This document shows, in pieces, positions 46,635 through 55,961 of a stretch of DNA of 64,000 nucleotides (positions within the stretch are counted from its first letter, which is position 1; each line of letters starts with the position of its first letter). Location: contig NZ_CALSFS010000001.1 of NCBI RefSeq assembly GCF_943736985.1, positions 1-64,000 on the forward strand, given 5' to 3'. The notes under the pieces were generated by a model. It worked only from the letters and a program-made list of their open reading frames with translations, was not told where the DNA came from and made no database searches. The stretch is from Clostridium sp. Marseille-Q2269. GTDB taxonomy: Bacteria > Bacillota > Clostridia > Clostridiales > Clostridiaceae. Made by a program: the position numbers and the translations under genes.

Positions 46635-46820
46635 AATAATAATAATTTTCATAATTTTATTACATTAATGGTAAAGGTTAATAAAATAATAAAAAAAACG
46701 ATAATAAAAGGATATTATATAAAAATGTATATTATTGCAAATGGGTTTTATGAGTAAAAAGGGGGAGACATAAAAATAGTCATTAAATGCATTACATAAG
46801 ATAGTAGGGAGGAAATAAAT

Positions 46821-48530
46821 TTGTTAAGAACTATAAAAAGTAAGTTAATTTTTCTTGTAGCTATATTAGTAGGTTCACTTATATTTATGGGAGGATATTC
46901 TATAAAAAATTTAAAAACTGTTAATAATAAATCTACTGAAATTTCTAAATATTGGGTGCCATCTATTGTATATTCAGAATCACTTAATACAATGACTTCA
47001 GATTTTAGATTAATTGAATATAGTCATATAGTGACTACAACAAAAGAATTAAAACAAGAAAAAGAAGTAAAGATGAAAGAAAAGGAAAAAGAAATAGAAA
47101 AATATTTAGCTCTTTATAAGAAAACCGTAAACTCAAAAGAAGATGAAGAGATATTTAATATTGTTGAAAAAGAATGGTCAGAATATTTAAAATCAAGTAA
47201 TAAAGTAATAGCTCTAAGTAATCAATTAAAAACCATAGAGGCAATGAAAATAATGAGTTCAGAATCTAAGGATTCATTTAATCAAGTTGCATCATCTTTA
47301 ATAAAATTAGCAGAATTTAATAAAAAGAAAACAGAGGATTCTATCTTAGAAGGAGATAAGATATTTAAACTTACCACAAGAGTAAATGTAATTTTAATGA
47401 TATCATTATCCGTTTTGGGAATAGTGGTTGGAATTTTTATAATTAATGGAATAAGAAGATCCTTAAACATATTAAAACATGAAGTAAATGAATTAGCTGA
47501 AAGAGGTGGAGATTTAACTAAAGAAATAAAGGTTAATTCTAAAGATGAAATTAATGACTTAGCATTAATTTTAAATAAATTCATATGGAATCTAAAGAAT
47601 ATTATTAAATCTGTTAATGAAAGTTCTGATGATATAAAAACTGTTGTAGACAGTATAAAAATTAATATTACAGATTTAAATAATAATGTAGAAGAAGTAT
47701 CTGCAACTACAGAACAGCTTTCTGCAAATATGGAAGAAACTGCAGCTTCAGCTGAAGAAATGTCTGCAACTTCTCAAGACATAGAAAAGGCTATTGAAAC
47801 TATTGCAGAAAAATCACAGGAAGGTGCAGTTCAAGCAGGAGAGATAAATAAAAGAGCAGAAGAAACAAAATTAAACGTACAAGCTTCTCAGAAAAAAGCT
47901 AGAGAAATGATTATAAGTACAAAATCACAAGTTGAAAGTGCTATAGAATCATCAAAAGTTGTAGAACAAATAGATATTCTTTCAGAGGCTATAATGGAAA
48001 TAACATCACAGACAAACCTTCTTGCATTAAATGCAGCTATTGAAGCTGCTAGAGCAGGAGAAGCAGGAAAGGGATTCTCAGTTGTAGCTGATGAAATAAG
48101 GAAGCTTGCAGAACAATCACAGAACACTGTAGGAGAAATACAAAATATAACAAGTAAAGTAACAGAAGCAGTAAAAAATCTTTCTGATAGTTCAAGTAAT
48201 CTAATAAATTTTGTGGCTACAGATATTCATAAAGATTATGAAAATATGAAAGGTATGGCAGATAAGTACAGTAAGGATGCCAATTTTGTAGATACTCTTG
48301 TAACAAATTTTAGTTCAACATCACAGGAACTTGCAGCTTCACTGCAAGATGTAGTTAAAACTATAGAAGGAGTGGCTCAAGCTTCCAGTGAGGGTGCTGC
48401 AGGTACTACTGATATTTCAGGTAAGATGTTAGAAGTAAACAATAAATCTAATGATATGCTTGAAGAAACAATAAAATCTGAAGAAAATGCAGATAAATTA
48501 AAAAGAGAAATTTCTAAATTTAAAATTTAA
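46821..48530 (+). CDS. Methyl-accepting chemotaxis protein
   Basis: The 569-residue protein starts at a TTG behind GGGAGGAAATAAA. Helix 1 (about 8-27), an extracellular four-helix-bundle ligand domain (about 30-185), helix 2 (about 190-213) and a HAMP domain (about 213-266) are followed by the cytoplasmic signalling region. The hairpin tip contains [22 protein letters not shown]. The ligand is unknown. Its presence with type IV pilus genes in the same window may be chance. No other che genes are nearby. Confidence 0.95.
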   Translation: MLRTIKSKLIFLVAILVGSLIFMGGYSIKNLKTVNNKSTEISKYWVPSIVYSESLNTMTSDFRLIEYSHIVTTTKELKQEKEVKMKEKEKEIEKYLALYKKTVNSKEDEEIFNIVEKEWSEYLKSSNKVIALSNQLKTIEAMKIMSSESKDSFNQVASSLIKLAEFNKKKTEDSILEGDKIFKLTTRVNVILMISLSVLGIVVGIFIINGIRRSLNILKHEVNELAERGGDLTKEIKVNSKDEINDLALILNKFIWNLKNIIKSVNESSDDIKTVVDSIKINITDLNNNVEEVSATTEQLSANMEETAASAEEMSATSQDIEKAIETIAEKSQEGAVQAGEINKRAEETKLNVQASQKKAREMIISTKSQVESAIESSKVVEQIDILSEAIMEITSQTNLLALNAAIEAARAGEAGKGFSVVADEIRKLAEQSQNTVGEIQNITSKVTEAVKNLSDSSSNLINFVATDIHKDYENMKGMADKYSKDANFVDTLVTNFSSTSQELAASLQDVVKTIEGVAQASSEGAAGTTDISGKMLEVNNKSNDMLEETIKSEENADKLKREISKFKI

Positions 48531-48662
48531 AGATATCTTAGTGTGTATACATATTTTAATGACTACTATTTAGAATATCCTTATTCTTGTAGAATAAATT
48601 ATAGAGAAATTCTATAATTTTATGTTTAATATAATTTAATGAAAAACAATTAAAGTTAAGAA

Positions 48663-48706
48663 CTCCTGTGAATAAGATTTTAGGTAATAAAATTCACAGG
48701 AGCTTT
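48663..48706 (+). terminator. Terminator of the chemoreceptor gene
   Basis: CTCCTGTGAAT (48663-48673) and ATTCACAGGAG (48692-48702), then TTTTC. The rest of 48531-48901 shows only a TATAAT-like box before the next gene. Confidence 0.85.
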
Positions 48707-48901
48707 TCATTATAAATAATCTACCAATTAAATAACAAAGCAATGTTCTAAATTTTTTAAATATTAAAATTAATTCTTAAATTTTGAAGTAAAAACACAA
48801 AATATGTATTATAATATAAGTAATAAATATATTATTTACCTACCTAGTGTAAATTTTAAAATTTAATAAAAATAATCAGTGTATATAAGGAGGGCTTTTT
48901 T

Positions 48902-49243
48902 ATGTATGCAAATTTATTTAAGGAAATTTGTATGGAGGATACAGAAGACTTAAGAGTAGAAGAAAAGTCAACTATATCAAAGGAAAAGTATAGGGATTAT
49001 GAAGTTTTTATATTTACTGTTAAAAATTCTCCCAATATATTAAAAAATAATTTACAAACAAGGGTAGGAGATGTGGTGCTCTATTGCTATAGATGGCAAA
49101 ATAATCCTGAGCAAATTGTAAGAGTTTATGTGAAAAAGGATTCTTCAAAGAAATTAAATACAAAAAAATGTTGGAAACTATTAAAAGAGGATATGAAGGA
49201 TCTAGGAATTGAAACTAAAAAACTAGTAATGCATAAAGCTTAA
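48902..49243 (+). CDS. Hypothetical protein, 113 residues
   Basis: This small charged cytoplasmic protein has no signal or membrane segment. AGGAGGG lies just before the ATG, so it is probably real. The middle has alternating hydrophobic residues (YEVFIFTVKN, VGDVVLYCYRW, QIVRVYVKKD) like an antiparallel beta sheet. The two ends are Lys/Glu-rich, and three cysteines are present. I do not recognise a family. It is a lone gene convergent with glutamate decarboxylase. Confidence 0.75.
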   Translation: MYANLFKEICMEDTEDLRVEEKSTISKEKYRDYEVFIFTVKNSPNILKNNLQTRVGDVVLYCYRWQNNPEQIVRVYVKKDSSKKLNTKKCWKLLKEDMKDLGIETKKLVMHKA

Positions 49244-49283
49244 GTGTAGAATTTGAATGTTTTAATGAATTAGGAATTATGTT

Positions 49284-49399
49284 AAAATAGATTTAATTTT
49301 AATATAGCAAGGATAAAAAACATACTCCATAAAATATAAATAAAGTATTTTTAATAAAGTATATTTTTTATCTAAGTTATAATAAATTAAATCTATTTT
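49284..49399. terminator. Nested double inverted repeat between convergent genes
   Basis: The outer arms 49284-49299 and 49384-49399 are a perfect 16-bp pair. Inside them 49312-49326 and 49358-49372 pair over 15 bases with one mismatch and end in T-runs. The inner hairpin is a likely bidirectional terminator; the outer pair would zip the whole 116-base element. Confidence 0.7.
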
Positions 49400-49416
49400 A
49401 CTTATATGTCCTATTA

Positions 49417-50820
49417 TTAATGAGTAAACCCATAACTACCTTGGTTTTCTTCTTCATGGAATAGTATGTGAGCATTGTCTAAATCATTTATTGCTGTTTT
49501 AAAATCATTTATTAATAGTTCTGCTAAGTTGTATCCTAAATCTGAGCGACAAACTATTCTTTGTATTGCTTCATGGCTAAGATTTTTAGGCAGAGGATAA
49601 GTTGGTATTTGCCATCCTTTCATAGATAATCTATCTGACAAATCATAAAGATTCCATTTAATACCTAGATTTTCTTTTAATTTGTAGCAAACTATAGGAA
49701 GATTGTTACCATTATTATATATAGTAAATAGCCCAGTTTTTTCAATTTCTTTTGATATATACATAGCTACATCCTGTGTACGTTCATGTATTTTTTTATA
49801 TCCTTCAAAACCAAATCTTAAAAAATTATAATATTGACCAATTATTTGACTTGCAGATCTTGAAAAATTAATAGCTAGGGTAGGCATTTTACCGCCTAAA
49901 TAGCTTACTTCAAATATTAAATCTTTAGGAAGATATTCTTGATCTTTCCACAGTATCCACCCTATACCAGGATAAACTAATCCATATTTATGACCAGACG
50001 CATTTATGGAAACTACATTTTTTAAACGAAAATCCCATAATAGTTCAGGATCGATAAATGGTGTGAAAAATCCGCCAGATGCAGCATCTACATGAATATA
50101 TACTTTTATGTCATGAGTATTATTATATTTTTCAAGAGCTGCATCTAAAGCTCTTATATCATCAAATTTTCCTGTATAAGTAATTCCTAAAATACCTATA
50201 ATTCCTATGGTGTATTCATCCACATAATCAAAAACTCTGTCTATATTTAAGCTTAGATTATCTTTGTCCATAGGAATGGTACGCATTTCAATGTCCCAAT
50301 AAACACAGAACTTTTCCCAACATACTTGATAACCATCAGAAATTATAAGATTGGGTTTTTTCTTGTTAATATCAATGCCTAATTTTTGTGCTTGCTCTCT
50401 CCAACGAAATTTCATAGACATGCCACCTAGCATGCAAGCTTCTGAAGAACCTACAGTGGATGTGCCTAAGAAGTTCATATTTTTAGGTACATTCCATAGA
50501 TCTGAAATAATATTAACACATCTATTTTCTAGTTCAGTAGTCTGAGGATACTCAGATTTATCAATGGCGTTCTTTTCTAGAGTTTCAGCCATAAGCTTAG
50601 TAGCTTCATCTTCCATATAGGTCTGACAAAAAGTAGCTAAATTTAACCGAGCATTGCCTTCATTCATAAGTTCATCCTTAATCATGCGATAAGCTACATT
50701 AGGAGCAATGGAATTTTCATTTATCTTATATTTGGGAATTGAGTAATTGTCTTTAGTAATTCCAAAAATAGGGGTGGAATAAGTATCATCACTTTGCTTG
50801 TTTTTCGAAGAATATAGCAT
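49417..50820 (-). CDS. gad: Glutamate decarboxylase
   Basis: The 467-residue PLP enzyme is full length. The PLP lysine is Lys278 (SINASGHKYG), close to Lys276 of E. coli GadB. HVDAASGG (about 243-250) supplies the cofactor-stacking and Asp residues, and TSTVGSSEA (about 120-128) the phosphate-binding loop. The C-terminus ends GSYGFTH; a terminal His is also found in E. coli GadB, where it closes the active site at neutral pH. The enzyme converts glutamate to GABA with uptake of a proton and supports acid tolerance. No glutamate/GABA antiporter gene lies next to it. AGGAGG precedes the ATG. Confidence 0.96.
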   Translation of the reverse strand: MLYSSKNKQSDDTYSTPIFGITKDNYSIPKYKINENSIAPNVAYRMIKDELMNEGNARLNLATFCQTYMEDEATKLMAETLEKNAIDKSEYPQTTELENRCVNIISDLWNVPKNMNFLGTSTVGSSEACMLGGMSMKFRWREQAQKLGIDINKKKPNLIISDGYQVCWEKFCVYWDIEMRTIPMDKDNLSLNIDRVFDYVDEYTIGIIGILGITYTGKFDDIRALDAALEKYNNTHDIKVYIHVDAASGGFFTPFIDPELLWDFRLKNVVSINASGHKYGLVYPGIGWILWKDQEYLPKDLIFEVSYLGGKMPTLAINFSRSASQIIGQYYNFLRFGFEGYKKIHERTQDVAMYISKEIEKTGLFTIYNNGNNLPIVCYKLKENLGIKWNLYDLSDRLSMKGWQIPTYPLPKNLSHEAIQRIVCRSDLGYNLAELLINDFKTAINDLDNAHILFHEEENQGSYGFTH

Positions 50821-51400
50821 ATTAAAACCTCCTTAAGATTAAAACATAAATTTATTAATAATTAATATTAAGATATAAATAAACAAATTCATAATAAATG
50901 GAAAACTAAAGTATTAAAGTCTATAATTAATATACTATGTTAATTATAAGTATGAGATAATGAGAATTTATTAAAGTTATAAAACTAATAAGCTATTTTT
51001 ATTTAGTTGGAATAAAAATAATTCAAAGATATTAATAATAACTATAAATATGAAATAATTCTTTCATATATTAAAACTAATTTGTTATTTTTATTAAATA
51101 AATTAGTTTTATTATCTGTTATGTTGAATAATAATATGTAATTAAAATTAATAGACATAAAAGTTTTAATTATATATTATGATTTAAAATTCAGTCAATT
51201 TATATTAAAGAATAAATATATGTTATAACTAAAAGAGATGCAATATTTTTTATAAGGTAAATTATCAAAACATAAAGTTGATTAATAATATAAATTATAA
51301 GATTAACATTTAAAAATATCAATAACAGTATGAAATTTTATTAATAAATATATTTAATTATTTATATATAATTAGTGAATTTTTCATACATAACATATTA
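50821..51400. other. Long AT-rich intergenic region without a supported gene
   Basis: Nearly 600 bases lie between gad and the DMT transporter. Only short weak inverted repeats and many stop codons are seen in all frames; there is no ribosome site with a frame behind it. It should hold the gad promoter and the DMT promoter, but I could not assign either. Confidence 0.4.
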
Positions 51401-51456
51401 AAAGGAGGTGAAGTTTAGTGATGGGCTAGTATAAGTCTATTCACTAAAAGAAATTT
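51401..51456 (+). promoter_or_regulatory. Translation leader: far-upstream Shine-Dalgarno, three-codon uORF and hairpin
   Basis: A near-perfect ribosome site AAAGGAGGTG (51401-51410) lies 46 bases before the DMT start. It is correctly spaced for GTG ATG GGC TAG (51418-51429). TTTAGTGA (51414-51421) and TCACTAAA (51441-51448) form an 8-bp stem over this mini-frame. No comparable ribosome site precedes the real ATG at 51457. The arrangement suggests translational control by reinitiation or hairpin-mediated bypass. Confidence 0.55.
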
Positions 51457-52332
51457 ATGAATAATAAATCTAAGGCGGTGTTATATATGATATTATCATC
51501 TGTAGCATTTGCATTTATGGCAGCTATGGTTAAATTAGCTGGAGATATTCCTGTAATGGAAAAGGTTATATTTAGAAATCTTGTAAGTTTAATTATTGCC
51601 TTTTTTGCATTAAAGAAAAATGGAGCAACTTTATTTGGTAAAAGAGAGAATCAAAAATATTTATTAGGAAGATCCTTATTAGGCACCATAGGCGTAGTTC
51701 TTTATTTTTATTCTATAAGCAAGTTATCTTTAGCAGATTCATCAATGTTAAATAAGTTATCACCATTTTTTATTACACTTTTTGCAATTATATTCTTAAA
51801 AGAAAAATTAACTTCTATGAAAGTAATATCTACTATAATTGTATTTTTAGGAGCTATGTTAGTTATAAAGCCACAGTGGGATTTAAGTGTAATACCAGCT
51901 ACAGCAGGCTTTTTATCTGCAGCTTTTGCAGGTGGGGCTTATACTTTAGTAAGATTTTTAAAGGATAGAGAAAACCCATCCACAATAGTTTTTTATTTTT
52001 CTTTAGTGTCTGTTTTAGGAATGATTCCTTTTGTTATATTTAATTTTAAACCTATTACTACAATTCAATGTTTATATTTAATATCAACTGGTATTTTTGC
52101 TGCAATAGCACAATTCGCATTAACTTATTCTTATAAGTATGCACCGGCCTCAGAAGTAGCTATCTATAATTATACTAATATAGTATTTTCAGCAATAATC
52201 GGATTTTTTATATGGAGAGAAATACCTGATTATTTAAGTATAATAGGTGGATTAATAATAATAAGCATAGCTATATTAGTTTATATAAAGGATAAAAAAG
52301 AGTATGTTAAATCTTTGAACTATAATAGATAA
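51457..52332 (+). CDS. DMT-superfamily (EamA) transporter
   Basis: The 291-residue protein has ten transmembrane helices in two EamA repeats, with LADSSMLNKLSPFFITLFAI (about 89-108) in the first half and APASEVAIYNYTNIVFSAIIGF in the second. Family members move small metabolites or drugs out of or into the cell. The substrate is unknown. An in-frame TAA four codons before the ATG excludes a longer protein. The immediate upstream bases are a poor ribosome site; the strong one is 46 bases away behind a hairpin. Confidence 0.93.
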   Translation: MNNKSKAVLYMILSSVAFAFMAAMVKLAGDIPVMEKVIFRNLVSLIIAFFALKKNGATLFGKRENQKYLLGRSLLGTIGVVLYFYSISKLSLADSSMLNKLSPFFITLFAIIFLKEKLTSMKVISTIIVFLGAMLVIKPQWDLSVIPATAGFLSAAFAGGAYTLVRFLKDRENPSTIVFYFSLVSVLGMIPFVIFNFKPITTIQCLYLISTGIFAAIAQFALTYSYKYAPASEVAIYNYTNIVFSAIIGFFIWREIPDYLSIIGGLIIISIAILVYIKDKKEYVKSLNYNR

Positions 52333-52518
52333 ATTTTAAAATGAATAATACAAGTTTAAAAAAATAATTATATATAAATATGTGTAGCATTTATATAAAT
52401 GTTAAATTTAATATGTTTATTTATGATTTATTAAGACCAATACTTATAAAATAAAATTTTAATGTTCAAATGTTATTTTAAGTGAAATAAAAAGTATTAG
52501 TAATGGGAGATGTAAACA

Positions 52519-52896
52519 ATGAATGATTGTATATTTTGTAATTATGATTTTACAGAAATAATAGCAGAAAATAGAGTAGCTTTTGCTATATTAGATAAAT
52601 TTCCGGTAAATCAAGGACATACATTAATAATTCCTAAAAGACATTTTAAAAGTTTTTTTGAGACTACAGAAGATGAAATAAAGGGTATGTACTCTCTTAT
52701 GCATGAAGTGAAGGAAATGATGGATATTCAGTATGAGCCTACAGGATATAATATAGGGGTAAACGAAGGGTACGACGCTGGACAAACTATAATGCATCTT
52801 CATATTCATTTAATCCCAAGATATAAAGGAGATGTTGTAAATCCTAGAGGGGGAATAAGACATCTAAAAACTCCTTTACAGGGTTATGATGGTTAA
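52519..52896 (+). CDS. HIT-family protein
   Basis: The 125-residue protein has the histidine triad MHLHIHLIPRY (His93, His95, His97), the nucleotide-phosphate site. The N-terminal CIFC (4-7) resembles the zinc-binding start of HIT hydrolases such as Hit/HinT. It probably hydrolyses nucleotide-phosphoramidates or dinucleoside polyphosphates in the cytosol. GGGAGA precedes the ATG. It is a single gene. Confidence 0.94.
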   Translation: MNDCIFCNYDFTEIIAENRVAFAILDKFPVNQGHTLIIPKRHFKSFFETTEDEIKGMYSLMHEVKEMMDIQYEPTGYNIGVNEGYDAGQTIMHLHIHLIPRYKGDVVNPRGGIRHLKTPLQGYDG

Positions 52897-53035
52897 AAAT
52901 CTATATTTATAGATAGGATACCTTAAAATTTGTATAAAATATTTTATCATAACATTAAATAGAAAAAATAAATTTAAAAAAGTTCTTATAAGTTTCATGA
53001 TTGATGTTTTTATTAAAAGTTATATGTAGTCACTT

Positions 53036-53147
53036 CAAAAATTGGGCTGTCGCACTAAGAATAAATCCTATAATATATTGTGTTAACTTTAAACTTGTAA
53101 AACAATATATTGTACTTAAATTCTTTAATACGACAGCGCCATTTTTG
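53036..53147. repeat. 112-bp imperfect palindrome (terminator or MITE-like)
   Basis: The outer stem AAAAATTGGGCTGTCG pairs with CGACAGCGCCATTTTT. The arms continue with partial pairing, and an inner stem AATATATTGT/ACAATATATT closes the element. It is GC-richer at the ends than its surroundings. It lies between the convergent HIT and truA genes, so it can terminate both. The size and whole-element symmetry also resemble a miniature repeat. Confidence 0.7.
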
Positions 53148-53171
53148 TAAAATTATTGTAAGTGTTTATGA

Positions 53172-53912
53172 TTATTCGTAGACTACACTAGTCATAAACA
53201 ATCCTTGACTAGGAGCTGTAGGGCCTGCCTTTTTTCTATCTTCTGCTTCTAATACAGCTTTTACATCCATAGGACTTATATTATGTAATCCCACTTCTAT
53301 AAGAGTTCCTGTTAATATTCTTATCATTTTGTGTAAGAATCCACTGCCTAAGTATACTATGTCTATGTATCCATCTTTTTCTATAATATCTATGTTATAG
53401 ATAGTTCTTACAGTGGATTTCTTTTTTGATCTTGCTGCGGTAAAAGATGAAAAATCATGTCTTCCTACCAAATAAGCACAAGCTTCTTTCATATATTTTA
53501 TATCTAAAGTTTCTGGTATATGGTAAGAGTATTTCCTAGAGAATACATCATGGAACCTTTTATTACAAATCTTATAGGTATATTTTTTCTTTTTAACATT
53601 TAATCTAGAGTGAAATCTTTCGTCTACATGAAAAGCGTCATAAACTACAATATCTTTAGGTAAATATTCGTAGCAATACTTTAATATTTCCTCTGTGGAA
53701 CCTTGGAATTTTGTATGAAAATTAGCTATTTGCATATTTGCATGTACTCCAGCATCTGTTCTTCCAGAGCCTACTAAATTTATTTCTTCTCCCGTCATAA
53801 GAGAAAGTACATTTTCAATTTTACCTTGAATAGTATTGTCGTTTTCTTTTTGTTTTTGCCACCCATTGTATTTTGATCCATCGTATTGTATGCATAATTT
53901 TATATTGGTCAT
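53172..53912 (-). CDS. truA: tRNA pseudouridine synthase A
   Basis: The 246-residue protein has GRTDAGVHA with catalytic Asp53, and the N-terminal YDGSKYNGWQ. YLVGRHDFSSF and GSGFLHKMIR are in the expected places. It makes pseudouridine at positions 38-40 of the tRNA anticodon stem. In many Firmicutes truA follows ecfT in the ribosomal cluster; this copy lies elsewhere, next to rqcH, and may be one of two. Confidence 0.96.
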   Translation of the reverse strand: MTNIKLCIQYDGSKYNGWQKQKENDNTIQGKIENVLSLMTGEEINLVGSGRTDAGVHANMQIANFHTKFQGSTEEILKYCYEYLPKDIVVYDAFHVDERFHSRLNVKKKKYTYKICNKRFHDVFSRKYSYHIPETLDIKYMKEACAYLVGRHDFSSFTAARSKKKSTVRTIYNIDIIEKDGYIDIVYLGSGFLHKMIRILTGTLIEVGLHNISPMDVKAVLEAEDRKKAGPTAPSQGLFMTSVVYE

Positions 53913-53973
53913 ATTATCAATTCCTTTACAAATATATTTAGTTAATTTAAATTGTAGTTATATTAAAGTAATT

Positions 53974-55704
53974 TTACATTTGCTTCAAATCTGGTTCCTT
54001 TGGATCTATAAATATGGTTTTATTTGTGTAATATATAACCATTCCTGGTTTTGCTCCATTTGGTTTATGAACATTTTTAACTTCTGTGTAGTCAACAGGA
54101 ACCTTTGTAGAATCCTTAGACTTACTATAAAATGCCGCTAGAGAGGCAGCTTCTTCTAAAGTCTTTTCAGAAACATTTCCTTGGAAATTTTTTACTATTA
54201 CATGAGATCCAGGTATATTTTTAGTATGCATCCAAATGTCGTGATTATTAGCAAATTTTAATGTTAGATAGTCATTTTGTATATTGTTTTTACCAACATA
54301 AATGTCTATACCCTCAGAAGAAATAAAGTGAAGAGGTTTTGTATTTTTAATTTTTTTATTATTTTTCTTTTTAAATTTTATATATCCTGTTTCAATGAGT
54401 TCTCTCTTAATTTCTTCTATATCATCATAGCTATCTGCATTTTTTATACTGGTTAAAACAGAATTTAAATATTTTAATTCATCATAAGTAATTTCTATTT
54501 GTTTTTTAGCTGCAACTTCTGTTTTTTTCAATTTATTATATTTTTTAAAATATTTTTGTATATTATCAGAAGGAGTTTTGTTAGGATCTAATTCTATATC
54601 CATATACTTATTGGTATAATAGTTTAAAAGATTTATTACGGACATACCTTTTTTTAGAGCATATATATTAGCAGTTAAAATTTCTCCACATATTTGAAAT
54701 TTTTCTTTTTTACTACAGTCCTTTAAATTTCCTTCTAGTATTCTAATCTTTTTTTCACATCTTTCAATATTTAGATTTATTAGTTTTTGTAGATCAGAAC
54801 TCCTGGAATTTAATCTATCAGATTTATCTTTTTGAAAATAAAAAGATTCTATAAGCATAGAAGGATCTTCGTAATTTATACTTTTAAAATTATTTAAACT
54901 ATAAAGATCTATACAGTAAAAGTCTTTTACTGTATCTTTATCTATATAGCAGTTAAAAGAAAAGTTTTTATTGCATATAGAATTAAATATATCACTTATA
55001 GAAGAATAGATTTTATTAATATTTTCTAGAGAAATTTTAATATTTTCTTCTTGCTCTAATCTATAAAAGATTTCCTTGGAAAAGGGCCTGCTAACTCCTG
55101 TAAATATATTAGAAAACATAGTATTAATAAGTTTTATATTATTGTTTTCTATATAATTTATTAAATCATCTACTAAGAAATTGAAAGGATCTAGTTTTAA
55201 AGAAGCTGGTGGATAGATAAATTCTATAGATGGATATAAGTTTCTTACACTATTTATTTCAGGTGTAACATGCTTTATACTATCCATTATTAGATTATCA
55301 CGTTCTCTAACTAATGTTATATTACTATGTCTTCCCATGATCTCTACAATTAATGTGTATACACTATTAAATCCCATTTCGTCAGCACTCTCAAAATCTA
55401 TTAATACTATTCTATCCGTACCTAACTGTCTTATATTTATTATTTTAGAAGAATTTAAATACTTTCTAAGAACCATACAAAACATAGGAGGTTGCATAGG
55501 ATTTTGTTTAGGAATATCTGTAAAGTGTATTTTCGGGTATACAGCGCTAGAACTAATTAAAAGTTTATAAGTTTTTCTATTATTTTTTATTGATAAAACT
55601 ATTTCATCCTTTTCTGGTTGGGTTACTTTATCTACTCTACCATATAATATTTTTGTTTTCATTTCATTTATTAAACTAAATAAAAAAATCCCATCTAAAG
55701 CCAT
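53974..55704 (-). CDS. rqcH: Ribosome-associated quality control protein RqcH (NFACT/FbpA)
   Basis: The 576-residue protein has an NFACT-N domain with Asp97-Arg98 (GTDR), the pair needed for tRNA recruitment in RqcH. MGRHSN (about 123-128) is also present. A long coiled coil (about 280-420) and the NFACT-R domain (about 445-576) with DIWMHTKNIPGSH follow. The protein adds alanine tails to nascent chains stalled on 50S subunits. Older annotations call it a fibronectin-binding protein. AAGGAGGA precedes the ATG, and a 13-bp inverted repeat arm abuts this site. Confidence 0.95.
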   Translation of the reverse strand: MALDGIFLFSLINEMKTKILYGRVDKVTQPEKDEIVLSIKNNRKTYKLLISSSAVYPKIHFTDIPKQNPMQPPMFCMVLRKYLNSSKIINIRQLGTDRIVLIDFESADEMGFNSVYTLIVEIMGRHSNITLVRERDNLIMDSIKHVTPEINSVRNLYPSIEFIYPPASLKLDPFNFLVDDLINYIENNNIKLINTMFSNIFTGVSRPFSKEIFYRLEQEENIKISLENINKIYSSISDIFNSICNKNFSFNCYIDKDTVKDFYCIDLYSLNNFKSINYEDPSMLIESFYFQKDKSDRLNSRSSDLQKLINLNIERCEKKIRILEGNLKDCSKKEKFQICGEILTANIYALKKGMSVINLLNYYTNKYMDIELDPNKTPSDNIQKYFKKYNKLKKTEVAAKKQIEITYDELKYLNSVLTSIKNADSYDDIEEIKRELIETGYIKFKKKNNKKIKNTKPLHFISSEGIDIYVGKNNIQNDYLTLKFANNHDIWMHTKNIPGSHVIVKNFQGNVSEKTLEEAASLAAFYSKSKDSTKVPVDYTEVKNVHKPNGAKPGMVIYYTNKTIFIDPKEPDLKQM

Positions 55705-55716
55705 AAATTTTCCTCC

Positions 55717-55800
55717 TTAAAATGGTATAATATAATCTATATAGCAATATATGCTAATATTAATAAGGATTATTAAACTGATACTAGTATACCATTTTAA
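55717..55800 (-). promoter_or_regulatory. 13-bp inverted repeat in the rqcH 5' region
   Basis: TTAAAATGGTATA (55717-55729) and TATACCATTTTAA (55788-55800) are perfect complements 58 bases apart. The proximal arm touches the rqcH ribosome site. The distal arm overlaps a possible -10 (TATACT, with TTTATT 17 bases upstream). It could be an operator pair or a leader stem. Confidence 0.45.
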
Positions 55801-55961
55801 TTTTTTAAAATAAAGTTTATCTTTTGTATATTGATATTAAAACATTGTCGTAGTAAACTTATTTTTAGGAAATTAAATTAGAATATAGTTGCGTTTTATG
55901 CAATTTTAAAACTTACTTATAAAAAATAATTACAAGAAATCATGTAAAGGATGTGACAAGT

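Noticed and set aside
51401..51456. Fluoride-type riboswitch (GATGG motif in the leader)
   Set aside because: Only a short GATGG resemblance; the expected pseudoknot segments are absent and the element is too short.
53974..54141. Plus-strand frame extending from 53836 across truA/rqcH
   Set aside because: It spans two opposite-strand genes with clear motifs and is a shadow frame.
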